DNA of 8,968 nucleotides from Clostridia bacterium (GCA_017441045.1 JAFSAK010000069.1:1-8968); one strand, 5' to 3'; positions 1 to 7,119 are shown, numbered from the stretch's first letter. Notes: generated by a model from the letters alone, not told the origin. Program-made: numbers and translations.

Positions 1-59
1 ATAGCAAAAGCCGCCATTGCAATTTCTAATAATGTAATTAAAGTAGATGTAAAATTCAT
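1..59 (-). CDS. SOS-controlled small or membrane protein, N-terminal fragment
   Basis: The gene reads leftward out of the window, so only 19 codons and two bases are visible. The visible protein is MNFTSTLITLLEIAMAAFA, a mostly hydrophobic stretch that would suit a membrane-spanning N-terminus. The ATG (complement of 57-59) is well supported: GGAGG on the minus strand (complement of 66-70) lies 6 bases upstream, and a near-perfect sigma-A promoter with a LexA operator lies just beyond. I do not recognise the family. The SOS box and hydrophobic start are compatible with a YneA/SosA-type division inhibitor or a small TisB-like SOS membrane peptide, but this is inference from context only. Length and C-terminus are unknown. 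Confidence 0.7.
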   Translation of the reverse strand, partial: MNFTSTLITLLEIAMAAFA

Positions 60-72
60 AATTTTCCTCCGC

Positions 73-86
73 CGAACATTTGTTCG
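73..86. promoter_or_regulatory. LexA operator (Gram-positive SOS box)
   Basis: CGAACATTTGTTCG is a perfect inverted repeat (CGAAC, 4 bases, GTTCG) matching the known Bacillus-type LexA/DinR consensus CGAACNNNNGTTCG. It lies between the -10 box and the ribosome binding site of the leftward gene, at roughly +9 to +22, where bound LexA would block a very strong promoter until DNA damage. The rightward trpS promoter is more than 130 bases away, so control of trpS by this site is unlikely. Confidence 0.88.
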
Positions 87-100
87 TTTTCTGTATTTTT

Positions 101-129
101 ATTATATATCGGGGATTTCAATTTGTCAA
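101..129 (-). promoter_or_regulatory. Sigma-A promoter of the SOS-controlled edge gene
   Basis: On the minus strand the -35 box TTGACA (complement of 124-129) and the -10 box TATAAT (complement of 101-106) both match consensus exactly and are 17 bases apart. The expected start of transcription is near 94, giving a leader of about 35 bases that contains the LexA box and the ribosome binding site. Confidence 0.88.
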
Positions 130-224
130 GCCCCTTTTTGTAATTTTATTATATTTTTTTGAGTGTCCCAAAATACGTACTTTGTTTTGCCAATTTTTTG
201 TTTAGTGGTATATATATTTAAATA

Positions 225-253
225 TTGTAATTTAAAATAAAATGTGTTAATAT
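225..253 (+). promoter_or_regulatory. Candidate trpS operon promoter
   Basis: TTGTAA (225-230), 17 bases, then TAATAT (248-253), preceded by TG at 245-246 as in an extended -10 promoter. Transcription would start near 260, leaving a leader of about 43 bases. The surrounding sequence is extremely AT-rich, so chance matches are likely. I see no T-box (no AGGGTGG-type antiterminator sequence) and no other riboswitch in the interval 87-302. Confidence 0.4.
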
Positions 254-302
254 TAGTTTGAATATGAATATTTAATATATATACCTTAAAGGAATGTTTT
301 TT

Positions 303-1304
303 ATGTGTGAAAATGAAAATAAAAAATCAGTGCTCAGTTGTATTCAGCCCAGCGGTATGCTTACTCTCGGCAATTACCTTGGCGCTTTAAAGAACTGGCT
401 TTATATGCAGGAGGAATTTAACTGCACCTATGCGGTGGCCGACCTTCACGCCATCACCGTGAAGCAGGAGCCCCAAAAACTCCGCTCGCAGATTTATTCC
501 ACCGCCGCCGTGCTTTTAGCATTGGGACTTAACCCCGAAAAATCCACATTGTTTATTCAATCCCACGTGCCCGAGCATAGCGCTCTTTCCTGGCTCCTTT
601 CTTGCAACACTCAATTCGGCGAACTTTCCCGAATGACTCAGTTTAAAGAAAAATCTTCAAAACACGCCGATAATATAAACGCAGGTCTTTTCACCTACCC
701 CGTTCTTATGGCGGCGGATATTCTTCTCTATAAGCCCGATTTCGTACCCGTTGGCGCCGACCAGAAGCAACATCTGGAAATCGCCCGCGATATTGCAATT
801 CGTTTTAACCATCTTTACGGCGATGTATTTAAAATACCCGAGCCCTATATTCCAAAAATCGGCGCCCGCGTTATGTCCCTTCAGGATCCCACCAAGAAGA
901 TGTCTAAATCGGATGAAAATATCAATGCATGGGTTGCTATTCTCGATGATAAAGATACCATCATCCGCAAGTTTAAAAGAGCGGTTACGGATAGCGATTC
1001 CTGTGTTCGCGTGAGCGAAGATAAACCGGGCGTAAGCAACCTTATAAATATATATAGCGCCGTTACCGGCAAAACCACCGCAGAGGTAGAAAAGGAATTT
1101 GAAGGCAAGGGCTACGGTGACTTTAAGTTGGCCGTTGGCGAAGCCGTTGCCGATGAACTTGCCCCCATCAAAGCTAATTACGATAAAATAATCACCGATA
1201 AAGGCGAACTTGAGCGCATCTTCCGCGAGGGCGCCCAGTCGGCAGAAAAGGTAGCAAGAAAGACCTACTTTAAGGCCATGAAAAAGGTTGGATTTGTTTT
1301 ATGA
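303..1304 (+). CDS. trpS: Tryptophanyl-tRNA synthetase
   Basis: Class I aminoacyl-tRNA synthetase that activates tryptophan with ATP and loads it on tRNA-Trp in the cytoplasm. The protein is collinear with bacterial TrpS over its whole length. The HIGH-type motif is TLGN at residues 21-24, following QPSG. The block PVLMAADILLY contains the conserved Asp of the tryptophan pocket, VPVGADQKQHLE follows, and the KMSKS motif is intact at about 199-203. Length 333 residues, normal for the family (about 330). I chose ATG 303 over the in-frame ATG at 294: the Shine-Dalgarno AAAGGA (288-293) abuts 294 but sits 9 bases before 303, and residues 1-3 of the longer form add nothing. The stop overlaps the holB start by ATGA, so this is the first gene of an operon with holB and ricT. 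No T-box leader is visible. Confidence 0.97.
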   Translation: MCENENKKSVLSCIQPSGMLTLGNYLGALKNWLYMQEEFNCTYAVADLHAITVKQEPQKLRSQIYSTAAVLLALGLNPEKSTLFIQSHVPEHSALSWLLSCNTQFGELSRMTQFKEKSSKHADNINAGLFTYPVLMAADILLYKPDFVPVGADQKQHLEIARDIAIRFNHLYGDVFKIPEPYIPKIGARVMSLQDPTKKMSKSDENINAWVAILDDKDTIIRKFKRAVTDSDSCVRVSEDKPGVSNLINIYSAVTGKTTAEVEKEFEGKGYGDFKLAVGEAVADELAPIKANYDKIITDKGELERIFREGAQSAEKVARKTYFKAMKKVGFVL

Positions 1305-2245
1305 TATTTCCCCTTAAAGCCAATGGGAACGTGAAAACCGCGGTTGAAAGTATGTTATATACCGGCCGCATACCTCACGCTATTATTATTGAAGGCGATG
1401 AAGGTACGGGCAGACATACCCTTGCTAAATTTTTAGCCACCGCCGCCGTTTGCGAAGGCGCAGACAGGCCTTGCGGAAACTGCAAAATGTGTTTATCCGC
1501 AAAGAGTTTAAATAATCCCGATATAATTTTTGTTTCCCCCGAGGAAAACAAGAAAAGCATAACGGTTGACAGAGCGCGTGCCATCAGAACCGAGGCATAT
1601 ATAAAGCCCCATGCGGCCAATAAAAAAGTTTATATTCTGGATTTTGCCGAACGGATGACCGAGCCGGTGCAAAACGCCCTTTTGAAAATTTTGGAAGAGC
1701 CCCCCGAGGCCGTGATTTTTATTATAATCACTACTTCACGAACAGAACTTCTTCCAACCGTTCTATCAAGATGCGTTTGCCTATCCCTCACCCCGCCCGA
1801 TTTTGAAACCTCAAAAGCTGCCGTAAAGGAAATTTTAGGCGAAACTTTTGATGATGATAAAATCGCCGAAGCGGTTAAAACGGCCGAAAATAATATCGGC
1901 GCCGCCCTTTCTCTGCTTGGAAGCAAGGGCGCCAATAAGGCAAAAACGGCCGCAGAAGAATTTATGAAACTTGTTTTTTCGGGTAGCGAATATGAACTTT
2001 TGCGCCTCTTTATCCCCTTCGAAAAGGATAGAGTCGGCACGGATTTATTTTTCGAACACTTAAAAATCGAAATATCCCGAAATCTCAAAAAGGATTTTGG
2101 CAGAATTGTGAGAGCGCGCGCCCTTACCAATCTTTATTCAGCCATAAATGAATGGCAAAAACTTTTAAAAACCAATATCAACCTACCCTTGCTTTTCAGC
2201 GCGGTAGTTTGTAAATCTAAACAAATAATCGGAGGAAATTTATGA
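1301..2245 (+). CDS. holB: DNA polymerase III delta-prime subunit (clamp loader)
   Basis: AAA+ family subunit of the clamp-loader complex, which opens the sliding clamp and places it on primed DNA at the replication fork. Visible elements: a Walker A-like loop GDEGTGRHT at residues 32-40; four zinc-ligand cysteines at 51, 58, 61 and 64 in the usual C...CxxCxxC arrangement; the block NALLKILEEPP at 125-135; and the SRC motif at 156-158. Length 314 residues, typical of Firmicutes HolB. The Walker A lysine is replaced by arginine (R38), so ATP binding by this subunit is doubtful. In E. coli the delta-prime subunit is also non-catalytic. The start overlaps the trpS stop and the end overlaps the ricT start (ATGA at both), implying translational coupling. 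The pair holB-ricT is also adjacent in Bacillus subtilis. The C-terminal third is less conserved, as expected. Confidence 0.93.
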   Translation: MIFPLKANGNVKTAVESMLYTGRIPHAIIIEGDEGTGRHTLAKFLATAAVCEGADRPCGNCKMCLSAKSLNNPDIIFVSPEENKKSITVDRARAIRTEAYIKPHAANKKVYILDFAERMTEPVQNALLKILEEPPEAVIFIIITTSRTELLPTVLSRCVCLSLTPPDFETSKAAVKEILGETFDDDKIAEAVKTAENNIGAALSLLGSKGANKAKTAAEEFMKLVFSGSEYELLRLFIPFEKDRVGTDLFFEHLKIEISRNLKKDFGRIVRARALTNLYSAINEWQKLLKTNINLPLLFSAVVCKSKQIIGGNL

Positions 2246-3093
2246 CATCGGTCATATCTGTTAAATTTAAAGAAGGCGGCAGGGCCTATTACTTCAGTCC
2301 CGATGGAAAAACCTATAATATTGGCGATAATGTTATCGTTGAAACTTCGGGCGGTAATGCCTTCGGCTTTGTTTCCAAAGGCAACCACGAAGTATCGGAT
2401 GAATCCATAGTTGGCGAACTCAAAAAAGTTTTGAGGGCCGCAAGTGATAAGGACTTAAACCGCATAAAAGAAAATAAGGAAAAAGAGAAAGATGCCTTCG
2501 CCATCTGCGAAAAGAAGATAGCGGAACACGGGCTCGATATGAAACTTGTTGAGGTTGAATATGCCTTTGATGCAAGTAAAATCACCTTTTTCTTTACTGC
2601 TGACGGCAGAGTTGATTTCAGAGAACTTGTTAAGGATTTGGCATCATCTTTCCATACGAGAATTGAACTTCGCCAGATAGGTGTCCGCGATGAAGCGAGA
2701 ATGCTTGGCGGTATCGGTATCTGCGGTCAGCCCTATTGCTGCAAGAGATTTTTAGATGATTTTCAACCCGTTTCAATAAAAATGGCAAAAGAGCAGGGAT
2801 TATCCCTTAATCCCACCAAGATTTCGGGAAGTTGCGGACGGCTTATGTGTTGTCTTAAATATGAGCAGGAATCTTATGAGCATCTTTTAAGCATCACCCC
2901 CACGGTTGGCTCAACGGTTAAGATAGCCGAGGGTGTTGGCACGGTGGTTGACTGCAATCTTATAACAGGCAATCTTCTTGTTAAACCCGAAAACAGTGAG
3001 GGTGCGCCCTTTAAGGTGCATAGGAGCGCTGTAAAGCTCCTTTCCCGTCCAAAACGCAAGAAAAAGGACGAAGAAGAGGAGATAATGGAATAA
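2242..3093 (+). CDS. ricT: RicT (YaaT), PSP1-domain iron-sulfur protein of the Y-complex
   Basis: Firmicutes protein of the RicA-RicF-RicT (Y) complex, known in B. subtilis to act with RNase Y in maturation of operon mRNAs and to affect sporulation, competence and biofilm formation. The PSP1 domain covers roughly residues 55-150. Two cysteine clusters follow, GICGQPYCC (C161, C166, C167) and SCGRLMCC (C198, C203, C204), which match the cysteines implicated in [4Fe-4S] binding in this family. The C-terminus is a short charged tail, KRKKKDEEEEIME. Length 283 residues, normal. The start is supported by GGAGG at 2231-2235, 6 bases ahead, and by the ATGA overlap with holB. In B. subtilis the next gene is yabA; here it is not, and a ferredoxin with its own promoter follows. 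RicA and RicF must be encoded elsewhere. Confidence 0.94.
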   Translation: MTSVISVKFKEGGRAYYFSPDGKTYNIGDNVIVETSGGNAFGFVSKGNHEVSDESIVGELKKVLRAASDKDLNRIKENKEKEKDAFAICEKKIAEHGLDMKLVEVEYAFDASKITFFFTADGRVDFRELVKDLASSFHTRIELRQIGVRDEARMLGGIGICGQPYCCKRFLDDFQPVSIKMAKEQGLSLNPTKISGSCGRLMCCLKYEQESYEHLLSITPTVGSTVKIAEGVGTVVDCNLITGNLLVKPENSEGAPFKVHRSAVKLLSRPKRKKKDEEEEIME

Positions 3094-3105
3094 ATATCTT
3101 GCTTT

Positions 3106-3132
3106 TTGACAGAAATACTGTTAAAATATATT
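3106..3132 (+). promoter_or_regulatory. Candidate ferredoxin promoter
   Basis: A consensus -35 box TTGACA (3106-3111) begins 13 bases after the ricT stop. The best -10 candidate is TATATT (3127-3132) at 15 bases; TATTCA (3129-3134) at 17 bases is the alternative. A start near 3139-3141 would leave a leader of about 20 bases carrying the GGAGG site. The gene may also receive read-through from ricT, since no terminator separates them. Confidence 0.6.
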
Positions 3133-3158
3133 CAATGAAGCTGATGGAGGTGTTTTGA

Positions 3159-3329
3159 ATGGCTTACAAAATTTCTGATGAATGCATTAACTGCGGTGCT
3201 TGCGCTGCCGGTTGTCCTTGTGATGCTATCGCTGAAGGCGATGCTCATTACGAGATTGACCCCGATAAGTGCATTGACTGTGGCGCTTGCGCAGCTGGTT
3301 GCCCCGTTGAAGCAATCTCCGAAGGTTAA
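3159..3329 (+). CDS. Clostridial-type 2[4Fe-4S] ferredoxin
   Basis: Small cytoplasmic electron carrier of 56 residues, typical of strict anaerobes, where it serves pyruvate:ferredoxin oxidoreductase, hydrogenase and similar enzymes. It has two CxxCxxCxxxCP motifs: C9, C12, C15, C19-P20 and C38, C41, C44, C48-P49. Each cluster takes three cysteines from one motif and the fourth from the other. The two halves are an obvious internal duplication, sharing the identical nine residues CGACAAGCP. An extra cysteine, C21, directly follows the first CP. The N-terminus MAYKI matches that of the well-known Clostridium pasteurianum ferredoxin. The start is set by GGAGG at 3146-3150, 8 bases upstream. The gene has its own promoter and ends at a strong terminator, so it is probably transcribed alone. 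Confidence 0.96.
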   Translation: MAYKISDECINCGACAAGCPCDAIAEGDAHYEIDPDKCIDCGACAAGCPVEAISEG

Positions 3330-3345
3330 TTTTTACTTAAAACAT

Positions 3346-3376
3346 AAAAACGCGAAGGAATATCCTTCGCGTTTTT
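3346..3376 (+). terminator. Rho-independent terminator after the ferredoxin gene
   Basis: The arm CGCGAAGGA (3351-3359), a 3-base loop and the arm TCCTTCGCG (3363-3371) form a perfect 9-bp stem. Flanking A and T runs extend it to 14 bp, and the T run at 3372-3376 gives the U tract. It lies 16 bases after the ferredoxin stop. Confidence 0.93.
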
Positions 3377-3430
3377 CTTTTATAATCCGTAAATTTTTTG
3401 TAAACAGGATGTAAATTTAAGGAAATTTAA

Positions 3431-3460
3431 TTGACGAGAATTTACAGAAAATTATATAAT
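3431..3460 (+). promoter_or_regulatory. Sigma-A promoter of the lipoprotein gene
   Basis: TTGACG (3431-3436), 18 bases, then a perfect TATAAT (3455-3460). Transcription should start near 3467, leaving a leader of about 25 bases with an AAAGGGGAG ribosome binding site (3476-3484). Confidence 0.8.
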
Positions 3461-3491
3461 AAGTATAGAAACAAGAAAGGGGAGAAATGTT

Positions 3492-4985
3492 GTGAAAAGA
3501 TGTTTTTTATGTTTGCTTTGCGTACTAATGGTTTTGAGCACCCTTGCAGGTTGCAGAAAAGAGTCGGATACATATAGCTCGTGGTACTCGTATATCGAGG
3601 TTGAAGACATAGCAGATGATGAAACTTCATCCAATGCAACATCTTCCAATAATAAAATTCAATATGACAGTACCATACCTACTCCCGAAAGCATGACCCT
3701 TTATAAAGGCGGTATGCAAGCAAGCGTTAAGGATAAAACGCTGCGCCGAAAAGCCGCAAAAGAAATCGAAAAATTATTTTATGATTATACCCAAGATAAT
3801 CTGCCTACCGTAGATATGGAAATAACCCGACAGTTTATATGGGAACTCAAACAGAACGAAACTGTAATAGAACTGCATTTTCACTATAATAACTATGAAG
3901 AAATAAATCTTTTAGGTAAAATAAAGATCGAAAAAATCGGTCGGATTTTGGTGCCGCTCACAGGCGAATATGCCTATTACCTTTTTAGCGGCTCTTTAGA
4001 TGGCGATTACAAGAACATACCTTGCAAATTAAAAGGTAGCGGTCTTGAAAAAATCTTCGAGGGTGTAACCCTTGATAAAAAGGTACGCGATTGGGAAAGC
4101 ACCGTTATAGCCCCCACTACCGTAACCTTTTATAAAGATGGCGCCACCGCCGTTTCCACCGATAAGGAATTAAACCTTAAAATTGCACAGCATATTGAAA
4201 ATTGGTTTAAATATGAGGAATCTTCGGTGGGTATGAGTTTAGCTGCTGATACCGATACTTTAAGGCCTATAAAACAAAACGAAATGGCTATAGAGCTTCA
4301 GTTTGACCATGAAATCAAGTTCCACGGCGGTGTTATTAGTCCAAAAGTAAGAACTCTCTTTATTCCGGTTACGGGTGAATATGCAGGTTGGATTTTTAAT
4401 AACACCATTAATTCTCCTCATAGTTGGAGTGGTCCCACATATGGCGGAGGAGGGCTTAAGCCGTATTTTGAGTCTGTTCAGTTTACACCTCTAACTGAGG
4501 AGGAAAAAAGATGGCGAAGCACAGTTAGTTCTGCAAGTGAAATAAAAGCTTATGCAGGCGAAACACTTTTAGGCGAATCATCAAAATATAGTGATTATAA
4601 TTTTAATTACGAGGTTATGCAACATATTGAGAAATGGTTCTATCATAAAGAAGATATCATCAGGTTAGATACAGGTATAACCGACGCTAACCTAAACGCT
4701 ATAAGAGCAACAGAAAGATATTTAGAGATATATCTCAGCCATCCAAATACTACTTTTTATGGCCAGCATGTTATTTCTGAAAAATCGAGCTATATACTTA
4801 TTCCCTTGACAGGTGAATATGCATATCACATCTTCGAAGGCGATTACAAAAACTACTCACCTATTGCAATAGTGCCTGAAGGTAGCGAGCTTGAAAAATA
4901 TTTTGAAGTTCTGAAGGCAAAGGGTGTCGCCGACGACCCACAGGACTTGTATAATATTGTGGATGATATGCCTGAAGAAGATTAG
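3492..4985 (+). CDS. Lipoprotein with three tandem repeats of an unrecognised domain
   Basis: I do not recognise a family. The protein has 497 residues and a type II signal peptide: MKR, a hydrophobic stretch, then the lipobox L18-A19-G20-C21, so it should be exported and lipid-anchored to the outer face of the membrane. Residues 22-61 are a Ser/Asp/Glu-rich linker. The rest is three diverged repeats, at about 62-205, 206-345 and 346-475. Each has a Y/F-K-x-G-like strand, an amphipathic helix (IEKLFYDY, IENWFKYEE, IEKWFYHKE), a beta-rich middle, the hallmark P-L/V-TGEYA (155-161, 292-298, 438-444) and a closing L-x-x-x-F-E motif. Repeats 1 and 2 end in WESTV and WRSTV. The tail is acidic. The GTG start at 3492 is chosen because GGAG (3481-3484) sits 7 bases ahead and the upstream ATG at 3487 runs straight into a stop. 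A surface binding or sensing role is possible but unproven. Confidence 0.9.
   Translation: MKRCFLCLLCVLMVLSTLAGCRKESDTYSSWYSYIEVEDIADDETSSNATSSNNKIQYDSTIPTPESMTLYKGGMQASVKDKTLRRKAAKEIEKLFYDYTQDNLPTVDMEITRQFIWELKQNETVIELHFHYNNYEEINLLGKIKIEKIGRILVPLTGEYAYYLFSGSLDGDYKNIPCKLKGSGLEKIFEGVTLDKKVRDWESTVIAPTTVTFYKDGATAVSTDKELNLKIAQHIENWFKYEESSVGMSLAADTDTLRPIKQNEMAIELQFDHEIKFHGGVISPKVRTLFIPVTGEYAGWIFNNTINSPHSWSGPTYGGGGLKPYFESVQFTPLTEEEKRWRSTVSSASEIKAYAGETLLGESSKYSDYNFNYEVMQHIEKWFYHKEDIIRLDTGITDANLNAIRATERYLEIYLSHPNTTFYGQHVISEKSSYILIPLTGEYAYHIFEGDYKNYSPIAIVPEGSELEKYFEVLKAKGVADDPQDLYNIVDDMPEED
3675..4916 (+). repeat. Three protein-level tandem repeats within the lipoprotein
   Basis: Approximate repeat limits are 3675-4106, 4107-4526 and 4527-4916. 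They are recognised by the recurring IExxF helix, the P-L/V-TGEYA signature and the W-x-STV junctions after repeats 1 and 2. The DNA copies have diverged well beyond simple duplication, so the triplication is old. Confidence 0.8.
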
Positions 4986-5020
4986 CATAGTAAATTTATG
5001 ATTTTTACCTCTCTATAGAA

Positions 5021-5054
5021 TTACGCCCCTCAAGTTTAAATTTGAGGGGCGTAA
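5021..5054. terminator. Shared hairpin terminator between convergent genes
   Basis: TTACGCCCCTCAA (5021-5033) pairs perfectly with TTGAGGGGCGTAA (5042-5054), a 13-bp stem with an 8-base loop. It lies between the stops of the lipoprotein gene (+) and the ABC-F gene (-), so it probably ends both transcripts. The T tract is weak on both sides (CTTTATT rightward, TTCTATAG leftward), so efficiency is uncertain. Confidence 0.72.
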
Positions 5055-5056
5055 CT

Positions 5057-6937
5057 TTATTCTGCTAATTTTTCCCATTCTTCGAGGGCTTCTAAAAGTT
5101 CGGTTTCAAGAGATTCCATTTGAGTTCCGAGTTCCGAAAGTTTCAGATAATCGGAACTGTTTTCGGGACTTTCTATTTCGGATTTCAGTTCTTCTATTTT
5201 TTGTTCGAGATCTGCTACCCGCTCTTCCGCTTTTTTTAGGGCTTTTTCCTTTTTTGCTTTTTCTTTGGCGGGGGTGGTAAAGGTTTTCTTTTTCGGTTTT
5301 TCGGTTTCGGTTTTTATGGGCAATTCGGGTTCCTTTTCCCTTTCTTCCAATAGATATTCTTCGTAACCCATATCCTTAAACTCGGTTTCGCCTTCTTTGA
5401 AAACCAAAAGTTTATTTGCCAATTTTTTAATAAAGTATCTATCGTGTGAAACAAAAAGAAGCGTCCCCTCATAATCAAGGAGCAGGTCTTCCAAGGCCTC
5501 TTTTGAAGCGATATCCATATGGTTGGTGGGCTCATCAAGAATCAGAAAATTGGGATTTTTTCTGAATAGTTTGCATAATGCCAGACGCACCCTTTCTCCG
5601 CCCGAAAGCATATCGAGGGTTTTAAAAACATCTTCTCCCGAAAAAAGAAATGCACCAAGGGCGCTTCGCACTTCAAAATCGCTCATAGATGGAAATTCGC
5701 TTTGGAAACTATCAAAAACAGTCGCGTTTCCCTTGGCGGCGGCGAGTTGCTGGTCGAAGTAACCAACCCTCACCATAGCCCCCATTTTATAACCGCCCGA
5801 AAGAGCAGGAATTTTACCTACAATGGTTTTTAAAAGAGTGGATTTACCAAGTCCGTTCCCGCCGATGATTCCAACCCGTTCACCGCGAAGCATAGAAAAA
5901 TTAACGGTGGACAGAGGTTTATCAAATCCAATACTTAAATCTTTTACCTCAAGCACTTCTTTAGCGCTTCTGACTGTCGGCTCCAAATTTGCTTTAAAGG
6001 TTTTTTCATCGTGGGATACGGGGGCATCAATTTTATCCATTCGCTCAATCTGTTTGATTTTAGATTGAGCCATTGCCGCCTTGGTGGCTTTATATCTGAA
6101 ACGTTCAACCACCGAATTCAAATGCGCGATTTCTTTTTGTTGCGCGTTATATTGCTTTAAAAGGATGGCATCTCTTTCCCTTTTTTGCTTTGCAAATTCG
6201 GTATAATTACCTATATATTTATAACTTTTACCATATTCTATTTCGTAAACTTGATTTACCGTTCTATCTAAAAACATTCGGTCATGGGAAACTATAAGGG
6301 CCGCCTTATTATAATTTCTGATATAATCCTCAAGCCAGGAAACCGCATCAATATCAAGATGATTGGTGGGCTCATCCAAAAGCAGTAAATCAGGTTTTGA
6401 AAGAAGAAGTTTCAAAAAGGCAATTTTGGTCCTTTGTCCACCCGAAAATTCGGAAAGTTTTTTATGCTTTTCTATATCAGTAAAGCCAAAACGCTTAATG
6501 GCGCCCTCATATTCCCTTTCAAAATAATGACCGCCAAGGGAAATAAAATTATCAAGAAGATTTGAATAATTTTTTATATTTTCATCGCTTTGATTTTCTT
6601 CCATTCTGCTCTGCGCTTCATCGAGGGCGGATTTTATTTCCAAAATATCTTTATACGCCGAACGGATTTCTTCCACCATAGTGCGATTCTCATCGCTGAA
6701 TGTCATCTGGTCAAGAATGCCGATGCTAAAATTTTCCGAAACCGAAATGGTGGCTGTATTCTCTGTACCTTTTGCAAGGGGATACTCACCCGCTATAAGT
6801 TTAAGCAGGGTGGTTTTACCGCAACCGTTTCTTCCCACAACCGCAATTTTACTATTTTTATTTATCTCCATATTAATATCGGTTAGTATGGGCTCACCCG
6901 ATAAATCCACGGCTCCGTGGCTTATAATCAGTTGCAT
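5057..6937 (-). CDS. ABC-F family ATPase (ribosome-associated, YdiF/Uup-like)
   Basis: Soluble protein of 626 residues with two ABC ATPase domains and no membrane segments. ABC-F proteins bind the ribosomal E site and relieve stalled translation; some give antibiotic resistance. Domain 1 has Walker A GRNGCGKT (35-42), signature SGGQ (165-168), Walker B LLLLDE with catalytic E189, DEPTNHLD, and H-loop H218. The interdomain P-site tRNA interaction linker spans roughly 245-320. Domain 2 has Walker A GGNGLGKST (359-367), signature LSGGE (444-448), DEPTNHMD with E469, and H498. Residues from about 540 form a lysine-rich segment and a coiled coil (about 560-626), as in YdiF- and Uup-type members. 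The start has GGGGGG about 5 bases upstream. A short leader without an upstream attenuator argues against the drug-inducible resistance class. The exact subfamily is unsure, so no symbol is given. Confidence 0.93.
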   Translation of the reverse strand: MQLIISHGAVDLSGEPILTDINMEINKNSKIAVVGRNGCGKTTLLKLIAGEYPLAKGTENTATISVSENFSIGILDQMTFSDENRTMVEEIRSAYKDILEIKSALDEAQSRMEENQSDENIKNYSNLLDNFISLGGHYFEREYEGAIKRFGFTDIEKHKKLSEFSGGQRTKIAFLKLLLSKPDLLLLDEPTNHLDIDAVSWLEDYIRNYNKAALIVSHDRMFLDRTVNQVYEIEYGKSYKYIGNYTEFAKQKRERDAILLKQYNAQQKEIAHLNSVVERFRYKATKAAMAQSKIKQIERMDKIDAPVSHDEKTFKANLEPTVRSAKEVLEVKDLSIGFDKPLSTVNFSMLRGERVGIIGGNGLGKSTLLKTIVGKIPALSGGYKMGAMVRVGYFDQQLAAAKGNATVFDSFQSEFPSMSDFEVRSALGAFLFSGEDVFKTLDMLSGGERVRLALCKLFRKNPNFLILDEPTNHMDIASKEALEDLLLDYEGTLLFVSHDRYFIKKLANKLLVFKEGETEFKDMGYEEYLLEEREKEPELPIKTETEKPKKKTFTTPAKEKAKKEKALKKAEERVADLEQKIEELKSEIESPENSSDYLKLSELGTQMESLETELLEALEEWEKLAE

Positions 6938-6961
6938 AAAATCCCCCCTTTTTTCAAATCC

Positions 6962-6990
6962 ATTCTAACACTTTTCCGCATCTTTTGCAA
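6962..6990 (-). promoter_or_regulatory. Candidate promoter of the ABC-F gene
   Basis: On the minus strand TTGCAA (6985-6990), 17 bases, then TAGAAT (complement of 6962-6967). Transcription would start near 6955, only about 18 bases before the ATG, leaving room for the G-rich ribosome binding site but not for a regulatory leader. Confidence 0.6.
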
Positions 6991-7119
6991 TAAGTATAAA
7001 AAAATACAAAAACACCGTTAAAAATTACCCTATTTTTTCTAATTTTCGTGGAATTTTTTGCGTTTTTTTATTTACATAATTTCTTATTCACTTTATATTT
7101 GCATATTAAACATTTCAAC

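Noticed and set aside
111..139. GGGG...CCCC hairpin followed by five T on the plus strand, like a terminator
   Set aside because: The stem is only four clean base pairs with mismatches and a 12-16 base loop. The bases are already explained as the -35 to -10 region of the leftward promoter, and no plus-strand gene ends upstream in view.
294..302. Alternative trpS start at ATG 294
   Set aside because: The Shine-Dalgarno sequence directly abuts this codon with no spacer, whereas ATG 303 is ideally spaced and gives the normal family length.
1630..2130. 166-codon open frame on the minus strand opposite holB
   Set aside because: It lies wholly within holB, which has clear motifs in its own frame. 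It has no ribosome binding site or recognisable protein features and is a shadow of codon bias.
3178..3414. 78-codon plus-strand frame over the ferredoxin
   Set aside because: It is the out-of-frame reading of the ferredoxin gene and runs through the terminator hairpin.
5057..6937. ABC-F gene as an antibiotic-resistance factor
   Set aside because: There is no attenuator leader or upstream peptide, and the C-terminal coiled-coil extension fits housekeeping YdiF/Uup-type members better. Nothing in the neighbourhood suggests a resistance locus.
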